A stretch of 64,000 nt of DNA, from positions 40,188-104,187 of the forward strand of contig NZ_VYXP01000013.1 in the NCBI RefSeq assembly GCF_008725655.1, read 5' to 3'. This document shows positions 31,580-42,267 of this stretch, piece by piece. Position 1 is the first letter of the stretch. Each line of letters starts with the position of its first letter. Position numbers and translations under genes: made by a program. The stretch is from Marinihelvus fidelis. GTDB taxonomy: Bacteria > Pseudomonadota > Gammaproteobacteria > Xanthomonadales > SZUA-36. A model generated the notes under the pieces. It saw nothing but the letters and a program-made list of their open reading frames with translations, searched no databases and was not told the origin of the DNA.

Positions 31580-32158
31580 CTAACCGGTCGCATTCCTTTT
31601 AAACACTTGGCGAATGTCTACTGAGTCATATGACTTGCTCTCACTTCTAATGAGATTAAAAGCATTTTCAAAACCCGAAAACTGAATAAGCGGGAACTTT
31701 TCTAAATTGCTACGGACTGGATCGCACCAGAAGTTCGATTTAGTTAATGCAAGATGTTTACGACAAGTAAAAGGCCGAGCTTCATAGATCGAACACGATC
31801 CATTTTCCAGAAAGGGGCAAGCGGTGCCGTGAAAATTGACTTTCGGCCCCACTACTTTTGACCGCTTTCTTTTCGAATGAATTTCAATGTGGGCAATCTC
31901 AATTTCGGTGATATTGACCTCATAATGGCAGCAAGAGCTGCAGCGATTTCTGCATGGCGTGAGTGGTAATACGGTCTGGAACAGTTCGTCCATCAATGTA
32001 TAAAGCGTTTCCAGCTTCCGTCTTGGACTGGTCTTTGCTTTGGCGAGCTGAGCGCTGATATTGTCTTCACGAATTGCGAGTCGTCTAGGAATTACTTTAC
32101 TTATACGCGAAAAATTTCTCGCTGCGAACTTCTGTTCTTCAAGTAGTTGATTAGACAT
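31580..32158 (-). CDS. YkgJ-like cysteine-cluster protein
   Basis: A 192-residue protein. TPCRNRCSSCCHYEVNITEI (Cx3CxxCC) and TACPFLENGSCSIYEARPFT followed by CRKH are the two halves of the YkgJ (UPF0153) metal-binding motif, which is thought to bind zinc or an Fe-S cluster. The N-terminal ~60 residues are helical and not part of the domain. It starts 9 nt after the ATPase stop, so it belongs to that operon. Confidence 0.86.
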   Translation of the reverse strand: MSNQLLEEQKFAARNFSRISKVIPRRLAIREDNISAQLAKAKTSPRRKLETLYTLMDELFQTVLPLTPCRNRCSSCCHYEVNITEIEIAHIEIHSKRKRSKVVGPKVNFHGTACPFLENGSCSIYEARPFTCRKHLALTKSNFWCDPVRSNLEKFPLIQFSGFENAFNLIRSESKSYDSVDIRQVFKRNATG

Positions 32159-32167
32159 TAATAAAAG

Positions 32168-33709
32168 CTACTGTACGGGCCGGTTCTGCATATTTGTTTG
32201 TATAAACGCTCGCATTTCCTGAATCGATTGACGTAGGTCGTGGTCCGTGAATCGTGCGTTTGCTTCGTTTTCAGGGTGGTGAATTTGATGCCGAATGTAT
32301 TCGGTTTGGATTATCTGTTGTTGTGTCGTTGTCCCATCTCGATTTTGTCTGTGGTAAAGCATCGTCGTTTTGCCCCCCTTAAACTCGGCGAGCTTCCCCT
32401 CTGCTTCTATAAATCCATATAACTCATTGTGGTACTCGAAAGTGGACTCATCGAAGGCAGCAAAATTCACTTCATTTAGACTGGGGTATGGAAGTTCGCT
32501 CTCTTCAACGCTTTGAATACGTTCAGGGCTTTGTCCGGCAATCAGCAAGATGTTTTCAAAATCCAACTGTTTTACGATCTCAGGGCTATGCGTGGTAAGG
32601 ATTATCTGTGTGTTTTTAGCTTTGGACAGGGTTTTCAATGCGGAGATCAATGCCCTTTGGTGCCCGGGATGTTGCGATGTTTCTGGTTCTTCGATTGCGT
32701 AGACCACGCTCGGTAAGTTTGCTTCTCGCTGTCTTCTTTCAGCGTCGGCTCTAAAGAAGCTCACCAGGATCAATCTCTTAACTCCGCTTCCGCGCTTGTT
32801 GATTGGTATGTCTTCATCACCAGCGATGGCCACGCTTCGAAAGACATCTGCCCACTTCAGCGATTCTGATTCAGGAATCTGAGGGGTTAGAGATGATGCA
32901 ATTTCGGGATTCAGTTCCTTTAATTTCACTAGGGTTTGGTCGGCAACATGATCTAAGTGGCGCTTTACTTCCTCCGCGACTTCTTTGAGATTTGATTGAA
33001 TTGAGGGGTTGCCAAGGATTTCCCGTACGGCAATTTTCATTGGATCCTGGATTTCGCTGTCTCCGTCACTGTTCTTTCTGTCAGCCTGGAACAGCGTAAA
33101 CATTGGCATGTAGTTTTTTAATTGCTCCCAAATATTCTTTGCATCAATTTTCGCTACCTCAATTTCAATTTCCCGTAGTTCTAGATCACCTTGCCCAGAC
33201 CATATTGACTTTCGCAATTCAGAGTTTTTCGACTTATCGACGCACTCTAATCCTTGTTCCTTGAGAATTTTTTTTAGCTCAGTGTTCTTTTTTAATAGAA
33301 GGTCGCTACTGTTTTTAGCAGTGGGGTGATTGGACCTGATAAAAACTTTTTCTTTCCCAGCTTTCGGATATTTCTTGACTACCCAAAGCGTTCCGGTCGA
33401 ACTTAACAAGTATTCATCCGAAAGGGATGTCTCGTTTGAACTGTCGATGATGATCGATTTGGGAAGCGATTCAAATTCAACAGAAATTTCGACACAGTCA
33501 TCCCCATTAGCAAGATTGGATTTGTTTATGTCCTCTTTGTCTAATTTGACACTTCCCTTGCCCTCATTAAAAAAGATGTCTAGCGCTTCAAGAATCGTAG
33601 ACTTTCCAATGTCATTCTTTCCGACAAGAACCAAGAGATCGGAAAACTTGATTTCGATTGGTTCGGAGTAGCCCCTAAATCCCTTTATGCCAATAGACTT
33701 AATTCTCAT
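32168..33709 (-). CDS. OLD/AAA_15-type ATPase without a TOPRIM domain
   Basis: A 513-residue ABC/SMC-like ATPase. Walker A is GKNDIGKST at 30-38 (after FRGYSEPIEI), the signature region is KRGSGVKRLILVS, Walker B is VVYAIEEPETSQHP, and the switch His lies in LTTHSPEIV. The middle is a long helical insertion. Residues ~425-513 replace the TOPRIM of OLD proteins with YHNELYGFIE and YIRHQIHHPENEANARFT. R473 and H478 form an RxxxxH motif like that of HEPN RNases. The gene is AT-rich compared with its neighbours outside the island. Likely defence. Confidence 0.85.
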   Translation of the reverse strand: MRIKSIGIKGFRGYSEPIEIKFSDLLVLVGKNDIGKSTILEALDIFFNEGKGSVKLDKEDINKSNLANGDDCVEISVEFESLPKSIIIDSSNETSLSDEYLLSSTGTLWVVKKYPKAGKEKVFIRSNHPTAKNSSDLLLKKNTELKKILKEQGLECVDKSKNSELRKSIWSGQGDLELREIEIEVAKIDAKNIWEQLKNYMPMFTLFQADRKNSDGDSEIQDPMKIAVREILGNPSIQSNLKEVAEEVKRHLDHVADQTLVKLKELNPEIASSLTPQIPESESLKWADVFRSVAIAGDEDIPINKRGSGVKRLILVSFFRADAERRQREANLPSVVYAIEEPETSQHPGHQRALISALKTLSKAKNTQIILTTHSPEIVKQLDFENILLIAGQSPERIQSVEESELPYPSLNEVNFAAFDESTFEYHNELYGFIEAEGKLAEFKGGKTTMLYHRQNRDGTTTQQQIIQTEYIRHQIHHPENEANARFTDHDLRQSIQEMRAFIQTNMQNRPVQ

Positions 33710-33762
33710 GTTTCCCCCTTACGTTATTTGAAGAGCTCCAAGCTTCCGAATAGGAATTTGGA

Positions 33763-35304
33763 TTAAGACGGTTGATCCTCAGTTTCGTCTTCTGCGGATC
33801 CAGCATCTTCTTTTGAATCGTCCAGCGCCAGAATTTCATTCGCTTCTTCGGTAGGCAAATGCTCAACTTCTCTCAGCTTTCGTTCCATTGCTCTGGTTCT
33901 GACTTCAGTTTGGTCAATTGTCTTACTGGCGGTATTTAGTTGTTTCTTAACTTTTGCTAGTACGCCCCCAAACTTTCCAAACTCAGTTTTGACGGCAGCA
34001 AGTACTCGCCAAACTTCCGAAGCACGTTTCTCAATTGCAAGCGTCTGGAATCCAACCCGCAAACTACTAAGGATGGCGACAAGGGTTGTTGGGCCAGCAA
34101 CAACAATTCGAAAATTTTGTTGAAGGTCCTCAACTAAAGCTGGCTGTCTAAGCACTTCAGCATAGAGTCCTTCAGTTGCAAGAAACATTATTGCGAAATC
34201 AGTCGTCTCCGGTGGATTGATGTACTTATCGTGGATTTCTTTTGCGGAGGACTTGATTGATCGCATTAGGGCATCTGTCGCTGTTTGCACTAGAATTGGA
34301 TCGGATTTTTCAGATGCATCTTGAAGTCGAGCGTAGTCCTCTTGGGGAAACTTAGAGTCAATAGGCAAATAAACTACTCGAGCAGGATCGTCTTTAGGGC
34401 CTGGTAACCTCACCGCAAATTCAACTCGCTCAGTGGTATTGGGTTTCGTGCAAACGTTTTTCTCAAACTGTTCCGAAGTTAGTACTTGTTCGAGGATGCT
34501 GCCAAGTTGGACTTCTGCCCAAGTTCCGCGCGCTTTGACGTTTGTGAGTACTCTTTTGAGATCACCTACACCGGTTGCAAGTGACTGCATTTCACCCAGC
34601 CCTTTATGAACAGCATCAAGTTGGTTGCTGACGAGCTTGAACGACTCGCCTAAACGCTTCTCGAGAGTGTCATGCAATTTCTCATCGACAGTATTTCGCA
34701 TTTCATCAAGTTTCTTTTCATTGCTTGACTGAAGCTGCACTACTCTTTCATCAAAAGTTTGCCTGATCCGATCTAACGATTGCTGATTGGAGTCGCTTAA
34801 TTGCCTAAGTTCTTTAGCAACTGATTCAAGCTGAGATTTCTGAGTATTTGACAGTTTTTCAATTGAATCAGAGAGCATGGTTCGGTTTTGCTTGAGGCCG
34901 TCGGACATAGAGTCTTGGAACTTTCCGATCTTGGCTTCATTGTTTTCTTGTAACTGAATTACTCGGCGATCCAGATTCGAACGCACGTTATCGAGCGACT
35001 CACGATTTGTTTTCTCGAGTTCTTTCAATTGCTGTGTCATGGCAGACAGCTGCGCCAATTGATGCTCAAATGCCTTATTGAGTGTGTCGATCGAATTGGT
35101 TGATGCAGATTGAATAAGGCGGCTAACTTCTTCTCTAAGTTCTTTGCCTGCCGACCTTGACTCCTCTCGCCCCGTTCGCAATTCTTCACGAACCTCCCGG
35201 CTAAGATTTTTATTGGGTCTTCCTGAAAGGACGACTGTGGCGATGGAAAACAAAAATGCCAAGCTGGCAGCAATGAATGTCGCCCAAATCAGATACTGAT
35301 CCAT
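33763..35304 (-). CDS. rmuC: RmuC-family protein
   Basis: A 513-residue protein. One N-terminal membrane span (TFIAASLAFLFSIATVVL) anchors a long coiled coil (~40-280) followed by the RmuC nuclease-like domain: KARGTWAEVQLGSILEQVLT, VVYLPIDSKFPQEDYARLQD, TTDFAIMFLATEGLYAEVLR, PTTLVAILSSLRVGFQTLAI. RmuC limits DNA inversion at repeats; homologues often lie in defence regions. The start at MDQYLIW (35304) has AAGGGG upstream. It precedes the ATPase by 53 nt, and composition is AT-rich like the ATPase. Confidence 0.93.
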   Translation of the reverse strand: MDQYLIWATFIAASLAFLFSIATVVLSGRPNKNLSREVREELRTGREESRSAGKELREEVSRLIQSASTNSIDTLNKAFEHQLAQLSAMTQQLKELEKTNRESLDNVRSNLDRRVIQLQENNEAKIGKFQDSMSDGLKQNRTMLSDSIEKLSNTQKSQLESVAKELRQLSDSNQQSLDRIRQTFDERVVQLQSSNEKKLDEMRNTVDEKLHDTLEKRLGESFKLVSNQLDAVHKGLGEMQSLATGVGDLKRVLTNVKARGTWAEVQLGSILEQVLTSEQFEKNVCTKPNTTERVEFAVRLPGPKDDPARVVYLPIDSKFPQEDYARLQDASEKSDPILVQTATDALMRSIKSSAKEIHDKYINPPETTDFAIMFLATEGLYAEVLRQPALVEDLQQNFRIVVAGPTTLVAILSSLRVGFQTLAIEKRASEVWRVLAAVKTEFGKFGGVLAKVKKQLNTASKTIDQTEVRTRAMERKLREVEHLPTEEANEILALDDSKEDAGSAEDETEDQPS

Positions 35305-35518
35305 CGTTCCCCTTTCCCCAACGTAACTTCTGCCCGACTGAAATCGGCCAAATTGATTTACTGAACCGCCCAATCGACTGATTGAGTTCTAGTTGTGAAC
35401 TGTCTTAACTAGTCAGATTTTCATTTATGCACAACAGTAAGGGCCTGGGCCAGAGCGACTAGTCTTTTAGATACAGTCAAATGTAACAACGCAATACAGT
35501 GTGCTTTTAGCTCAATCA

Positions 35519-37489
<1,971 letters not shown>

Positions 37490-37499
37490 TCGTATTCCT

Positions 37500-38450
37500 T
37501 TAGCCGAGTTGCTGCTCGAGCTCGGGCAGTACCTTGAACAGGTCGGCCACCAGGCCGATGTCGGCGATTTCGAAGATGGGCGCGTCGGCGTCCTTGTTGA
37601 CGGCGACGATGGTGCCGGCGTCCTTGATGCCGGTGATGTGCTGGATGGCACCGGAGATGCCGAAGGCCATGTACAGTTCCGGCGCGATGATCTTGCCGGT
37701 CTGGCCCACCTGCATGTCGTTGGGCACATAGCCGGCGTCGACCGCGGCGCGGCTGGCGCCGACGCCCGCTTTCAGCTTGTCGGCCACGGTGTAGAGCTGC
37801 TCGAAGTTTTCGGCGCTGCCGAAGGCGCGGCCGCCTGACAGGACGATTCTTGCCGTCTGCAGGTCGGGGCGGTCGCCGCCTCCGGATTCCAGGCCGACAT
37901 ATCTTGTGTGGCCGGCGTCTTCCGTTTCTGCGGGGCGTTCATTGATGGTCGCGTTGCCGCCTTCCGTTGCTGCGGGCCAGGATGCCGTGCGGGCGGTGGC
38001 GACGACGGTGTCGCCGTCCGGGACGCTGACTTCGGCGATGGCGTTGCCGGCGTAGACCGGGCGCTTGAAGCTGCGCTCGCCGTCGACGCTGGCGATGTCG
38101 CTGACCATGTTCACGCCCAGCAGGGCGGCGGCGCGGGGCAGCACGTCCTTGCCGAAGGTGGAGCTGGGAGCCAGCACGTGGCTGTAGCCTTCGGCGGCGG
38201 CCGCGATCTCGGCGGCCCAGTTGGCGGCCAGCGGTGCGGCCAGGTGCGCTGCGCTGGTGGCGTGGACGGTGGCCACGCCGTCGATGGCGGCGGCCTGGCT
38301 GGCCACGTCGGCGATGTTGTCGCCCAGCACCAGGATGTCGATGTCGCCGCCGGCGCTTTCGGTGATGGCCTTGGCGCAGCTGACGGCCTTCGCGGTGCCG
38401 GGGTTCAGGGTGTCGCCGTCGTGTTCGGCGATGATCAGGATTTTGCTCAT
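37500..38450 (-). CDS. etfA: electron transfer flavoprotein alpha subunit
   Basis: A 316-residue FAD-binding subunit. [20 protein letters not shown] opens the N-terminal domain, [17 protein letters not shown] the middle, and the C-terminal FAD domain holds [60 protein letters not shown]. The start at MSKIL (38450) is 10 nt after etfB. With EtfB it passes electrons from acyl-CoA and similar dehydrogenases to ETF-QO, encoded 1.5 kb away. Confidence 0.97.
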   Translation of the reverse strand: MSKILIIAEHDGDTLNPGTAKAVSCAKAITESAGGDIDILVLGDNIADVASQAAAIDGVATVHATSAAHLAAPLAANWAAEIAAAAEGYSHVLAPSSTFGKDVLPRAAALLGVNMVSDIASVDGERSFKRPVYAGNAIAEVSVPDGDTVVATARTASWPAATEGGNATINERPAETEDAGHTRYVGLESGGGDRPDLQTARIVLSGGRAFGSAENFEQLYTVADKLKAGVGASRAAVDAGYVPNDMQVGQTGKIIAPELYMAFGISGAIQHITGIKDAGTIVAVNKDADAPIFEIADIGLVADLFKVLPELEQQLG

Positions 38451-38460
38451 GTCCGGCTCC

Positions 38461-39219
<759 letters not shown>

Positions 39220-39238
39220 GTTCTGTTGGAGCCTTTCG

Positions 39239-39273
39239 GTGAGTGGTGAGTAGTGAGTAGTGAGTGGTGAGTA
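39239..39273. repeat. five tandem GTGAGTR heptamers
   Basis: Units GTGAGTG and GTGAGTA alternate five times just upstream of etfB. Resembles, but is not the same as, the CGTCACC arrays elsewhere; on this strand each unit holds TGA. Confidence 0.88.
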
Positions 39274-39299
39274 GTTTAGTTGCTTGTGGGGGTGGCGCG

Positions 39300-39497
39300 T
39301 TACTGTGGCGTTGTCTTCTGCCGGGTGGGCTTTAAAGCCAGCAGGATCAGGGCGACGAGGTTCACGAAGGGGATGAAGCCCAGAACGAACCAGGCGGGGC
39401 GGCTGAGGCCCCGGTTAGCGGCCATGGCTTGCATGATAATGCCCATCAGGAAGCACGGCGCGATTACCAAGAGCATGAGTGTGTAGTTTGCGCTCAT
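39300..39497 (-). CDS. small two-span membrane protein, 65 aa
   Basis: MSANYTLMLLVIAPCFLMGI and RPAWFVLGFIPFVNLVALIL form two spans joined by a short AANRGLSRP loop, as in the short proteins often annotated as phospholipase-D-nuclease N-terminal-like or superinfection-type membrane proteins. No function can be given. It follows the HicB-like gene by 18 nt. Confidence 0.62.
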   Translation of the reverse strand: MSANYTLMLLVIAPCFLMGIIMQAMAANRGLSRPAWFVLGFIPFVNLVALILLALKPTRQKTTPQ

Positions 39498-39514
39498 TCG
39501 ACCAACGTTCTCTA

Positions 39515-39739
39515 TTAACTTTGGAGTGGCGGAATGTTGTTTTCCCGGCACACTTCCTTGAAGACTTCCAGTGAGTGCCGAAACTCGCGTCGTAACGCTT
39601 CTTGGGAGTTGCCATAGAAATCGGCGCTACCGTTCAGCCCAAGTATTTCGCCCCGGAACTGCCCAAGCTCGGCGTCGTACTGGATTTTGGCTTTGAGTCC
39701 GTCGAGTTCCATCGCGTTCACGGCTGAACCTAAAATCAA
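39515..39739 (-). CDS. HicB-like antitoxin protein
   Basis: A 74-residue protein. LDGLKAKIQYDAELGQFRGE, ILGLNGSADFYGNSQEALRR and EFRHSLEVFKEVCRENNIPP follow the HicB partial RNase-H fold. The C-terminal ribbon-helix-helix found in many HicB proteins is absent. The ATG overlaps the stop of the upstream 64-residue gene by 4 nt. No HicA toxin is present; the overlapping partner may take that position. Confidence 0.72.
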   Translation of the reverse strand: MILGSAVNAMELDGLKAKIQYDAELGQFRGEILGLNGSADFYGNSQEALRREFRHSLEVFKEVCRENNIPPLQS

Positions 39740-39930
39740 GCGCTTTTGTAACGGCTGTGATCGGCGATCGCTTCCTTCGCCAAGGGATCAAACTTACCAG
39801 TCATTGCATCATGCTCGATTTGGTCGTCCCAGCACTTGTCGTCATGCTTTGCCAGCCTGGAACGAAATTCTTTCAGCTCCTGATCAGAAAGTGCCACGAC
39901 AGCCGCTTTGATTTCTTCAACGATTCGCAT
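39736..39930 (-). CDS. small acidic/helical partner of the HicB-like gene
   Basis: A 64-residue protein (MRIVEEIKAAVVALSDQELK, EFRSRLAKHDDKCWDDQIEH, MTGKFDPLAKEAIADHSRYK). The W-DxQIExDxxxGKxDxLxxEA pattern is that of short antitoxin-like proteins that often accompany RelE/HigB toxins. Coupled to the HicB-like gene by a 4-nt overlap; neither neighbour is a recognisable toxin. Function uncertain. Confidence 0.6.
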   Translation of the reverse strand: MRIVEEIKAAVVALSDQELKEFRSRLAKHDDKCWDDQIEHDAMTGKFDPLAKEAIADHSRYKSA

Positions 39931-39943
39931 ACGCAGCTATTCT

Positions 39944-39999
39944 ACCCGTCACCCGTCACCCGTCACCCGTCACCCGTCACCCGTCACCCGTCACCCGTC
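39944..39999. repeat. eight tandem ACCCGTC heptamers
   Basis: Eight perfect 7-bp units end 2 nt before the ETF-QO stop codon. Minus-strand reading GGTGACG contains a TGA that cycles through all three frames every 21 bp. Confidence 0.95.
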
Positions 40000-40001
40000 A
40001 C

Positions 40002-41612
40002 TCACAGGTTCTGGTAGTTCGGCCCCGCGCCGCCTTCGGGTGTGACCCAGTTGATGACCTGGTATGGATCCTTGATGTCGCAGGTTTTGCAGTGGACGCA
40101 GTTGGCCGAGTTGATCTGCAGGTGGCCCGGGCCGTCGTCGGCGATCCATTCGTAGACGTTGGCGGGGCAGAAGCGGGTGCAGGGGTGGTCGTACTCGTCG
40201 CCGCATTTTTCCACGCAGACGTCGGGTTCCAGGATCTGCAGGTGGATGGGCTGGTCTTCGTCGTGCTCGGTGGCGGCGAAGTAAACCGAGGCCAGGCGGT
40301 CGCGCGGGGGCAGGTCGCGGTCGACCCATTCGCGGTCGGGCGCCTGGTAGTCGGCGACTTTCTCCAGCGCCGAGTGGTCGGCATGGTTTTTCAGTGTGCG
40401 CGGCAGTTTGCCGCCGGTGACGGTCTCGATGGCGGCGGTGATCAGGCCGCGCCACAGGCCCTTGTTGAAGCCGGGGCGAATGTTGCGGACCTTGTGCAGC
40501 TCGGTGGCGACCTCGGAATCGCGCAGCTTGGCGTCGAAGCCGTCGGCGGCCTTCGTGGCGTGCAGGTGCTCGGCGGCCAGCATGCCGGAGCGCATGGCCT
40601 GGTGGGTGCCCTTGATCTTGGGCACGTTCAGCAGGCCGGCGGCGTCGCCGATCAGCAGCGCGCCGGGCATCTCGACCTTCGGCAGCGACTGGATGCCGCC
40701 CTCGACCAGGGCGCGGGCGCCGCTGGAGATGATCTCGCCGCCTTCCAGAAGATCCTTGATCTTGGGGTGGTTTTTGAACTGCTGGAACGCCTCCCAGGGC
40801 TGGAACTCGGGGTCTTCGTAGTCCAGGCCGCAGACGAAACCCACGGCGATGCGGTCGTCGTCCAGGTGGTAGACGAAGCTGCCGCCGTAGGTGGCCGGGT
40901 CCAGCGGCCAGCCGACGCTGTGCTGGATCTTGCCGGGCTGTGACTTGCCGGGCTGCACCTTCCACAGCTCCTTCATGCCGATGCCGTAGGTCTGCGGGTC
41001 GGACTCCGCGTCCAGGCCGAACTTCTTGATCAGCTGCTTGCTCAGATGCCCGCGGCAGCCCTCGCCCAGCACCGTCACCGGGGCGTGGATCTCGATGCCC
41101 TGCATGTAGGTGTCCTTGTGCGAGCCATCGCGGGCCACGCCCATGTCGCCGATGATGACACCACCCACCGAGCCGTCGTCGTTGTAGTGGATGCCGGCGG
41201 CGGCGTAGCCGGGGAAAATGTCCACTCCGGCGGCTTCGGCATGCTCGGCCAGCCAGGCGCAGGTGGCGCCGAGGGAGACGATGACGTTGCCATGGTTGTT
41301 CTGCTGCGGCGGCGTGGGCAGCTTGCGGCCGCCGTCCTTTGTCAGGTACCAGAATTCGTCCTCGGTGGCGTCCACGCAGATCGGCGGCGGGTTGTCACGC
41401 CAGCCGGGCAGCAGATCGTCCAGCGGGGCCGTTTCGATGACCGCGCCGGAAAGAATGTGGGCGCCGATTTCCGACGATTTCTCGATGACGGCCACCATCA
41501 GCTCGTCGTTCAGCTGGCGCATTCGTAATGCGCAGGCCAGGCCGGCCGGGCCGGCGCCGACGATGATGATGTCGTACTCCATGACTTCGCGTGGCGTTTC
41601 GTTGTCTGACAT
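40002..41612 (-). CDS. electron transfer flavoprotein-ubiquinone oxidoreductase
   Basis: A 536-residue membrane-associated flavoprotein. YDIIIVGAGPAGLACALRMR is the FAD-binding Rossmann motif, ISGAVIE-like LSGAVIETAPLDDLLPGW follows, and the C-terminal 4Fe-4S motif is CVEKCGD...CTRFCPANVYEW...CVHCKTCDIKDP. It reoxidises EtfAB and reduces ubiquinone. The stop codon lies at the edge of a heptamer array. Separated from etfBA by the small antitoxin-like genes, so it has its own promoter. Confidence 0.97.
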   Translation of the reverse strand: MSDNETPREVMEYDIIIVGAGPAGLACALRMRQLNDELMVAVIEKSSEIGAHILSGAVIETAPLDDLLPGWRDNPPPICVDATEDEFWYLTKDGGRKLPTPPQQNNHGNVIVSLGATCAWLAEHAEAAGVDIFPGYAAAGIHYNDDGSVGGVIIGDMGVARDGSHKDTYMQGIEIHAPVTVLGEGCRGHLSKQLIKKFGLDAESDPQTYGIGMKELWKVQPGKSQPGKIQHSVGWPLDPATYGGSFVYHLDDDRIAVGFVCGLDYEDPEFQPWEAFQQFKNHPKIKDLLEGGEIISSGARALVEGGIQSLPKVEMPGALLIGDAAGLLNVPKIKGTHQAMRSGMLAAEHLHATKAADGFDAKLRDSEVATELHKVRNIRPGFNKGLWRGLITAAIETVTGGKLPRTLKNHADHSALEKVADYQAPDREWVDRDLPPRDRLASVYFAATEHDEDQPIHLQILEPDVCVEKCGDEYDHPCTRFCPANVYEWIADDGPGHLQINSANCVHCKTCDIKDPYQVINWVTPEGGAGPNYQNL

Positions 41613-41721
41613 GCGCCTTTGCGTGGTTGTGTGCGGGGCACCGATTATATCGACAAAGTTGATTTATACTGAAACCGGCATCTCAACAAGACGGCGAAGG
41701 GCCGCAAGGGGCACAATAACA

Positions 41722-42084
41722 ATGGACCTGCTCAACTATTTCAGCGACTGGGACGACGTTGTCGAATTCAAGAAAAAGTCACAGCTTTTTCATGAACTCG
41801 ACGAGGCGGACTACATGTTCGTCATCCTGTCCGGCGAAGTGGAAGTCACGCTGCGTGGGGAGCCGCTGGGCGCCGAGATTGAGGGCGGTGTGATTGGCGA
41901 AATGGCGCTGATCAACAACGCCCGCCGCAGTGCCACGGCCGTAGCGCTGAAAAAGACCCGCGTGGCGCGCGTGGACCGCGAGAACTTCCGGCGCATCGTG
42001 CGTGATAACCCTGATTTCGCGCTGCACATCATGGCGGTCATGGCGAACCGACTTCGGGTGGCGGACCAGATCATCGCGGGGTAG
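41722..42084 (+). CDS. stand-alone cyclic-nucleotide-binding-domain protein
   Basis: A 120-residue protein made of a cNMP domain only. FVILSGEVEVTLRGEPLGAE and GGVIGEMALINNARRSATAV form the phosphate-binding cassette (GEMAL and R-S-A-T), followed by KKTRVARVDRENFRRIVRDN. There is no helix-turn-helix, so it cannot be a Crp-type DNA-binding protein by itself. It diverges from ETF-QO. AAGGGG precedes the ATG by 11 nt. Partner unknown. Confidence 0.85.
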   Translation: MDLLNYFSDWDDVVEFKKKSQLFHELDEADYMFVILSGEVEVTLRGEPLGAEIEGGVIGEMALINNARRSATAVALKKTRVARVDRENFRRIVRDNPDFALHIMAVMANRLRVADQIIAG

Positions 42085-42085
42085 C

Positions 42086-42217
42086 GTGTCGCGGGGCGTG
42101 GTGGCGGGTTATGTTGACCCGGCACTCGCTCAAGTACATCCCTGTATCGCTCATCGGCGGCATCCTTGCCGCCGAAGGTGCCGTGTCAACATAACCCGCC
42201 ACCACGCCCTGCGGCAC
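42086..42217. repeat. long palindromic element, copy A
   Basis: A 132-bp inverted repeat. Its main arms (42095-42125 and 42178-42208) match at 30 of 31 positions. The inner loop TACATCCCTGTATCGCTCAT is followed by a small hairpin CGGCGGCATCCTTGCCGCCG. The same element recurs at 45997. Could fold as a cruciform or RNA hairpin. Confidence 0.92.
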
Positions 42218-42239
42218 CCCTTCCAGTTGTCTGCTCGCC

Positions 42240-42267
42240 CGTCACGCGTCACGCGTAACGCGTCACC
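42240..42267. repeat. four tandem CGTCACG/CGTCACC heptamers
   Basis: Units CGTCACG, CGTCACG, CGTAACG, CGTCACC lie directly at the stop codon of the ABC permease and 22 bp past palindromic element A. Confidence 0.9.

Noticed and set aside
39944..39999. CRISPR array
   Set aside because: The repeat is a pure 7-bp tandem unit without spacers, and there are no cas genes.
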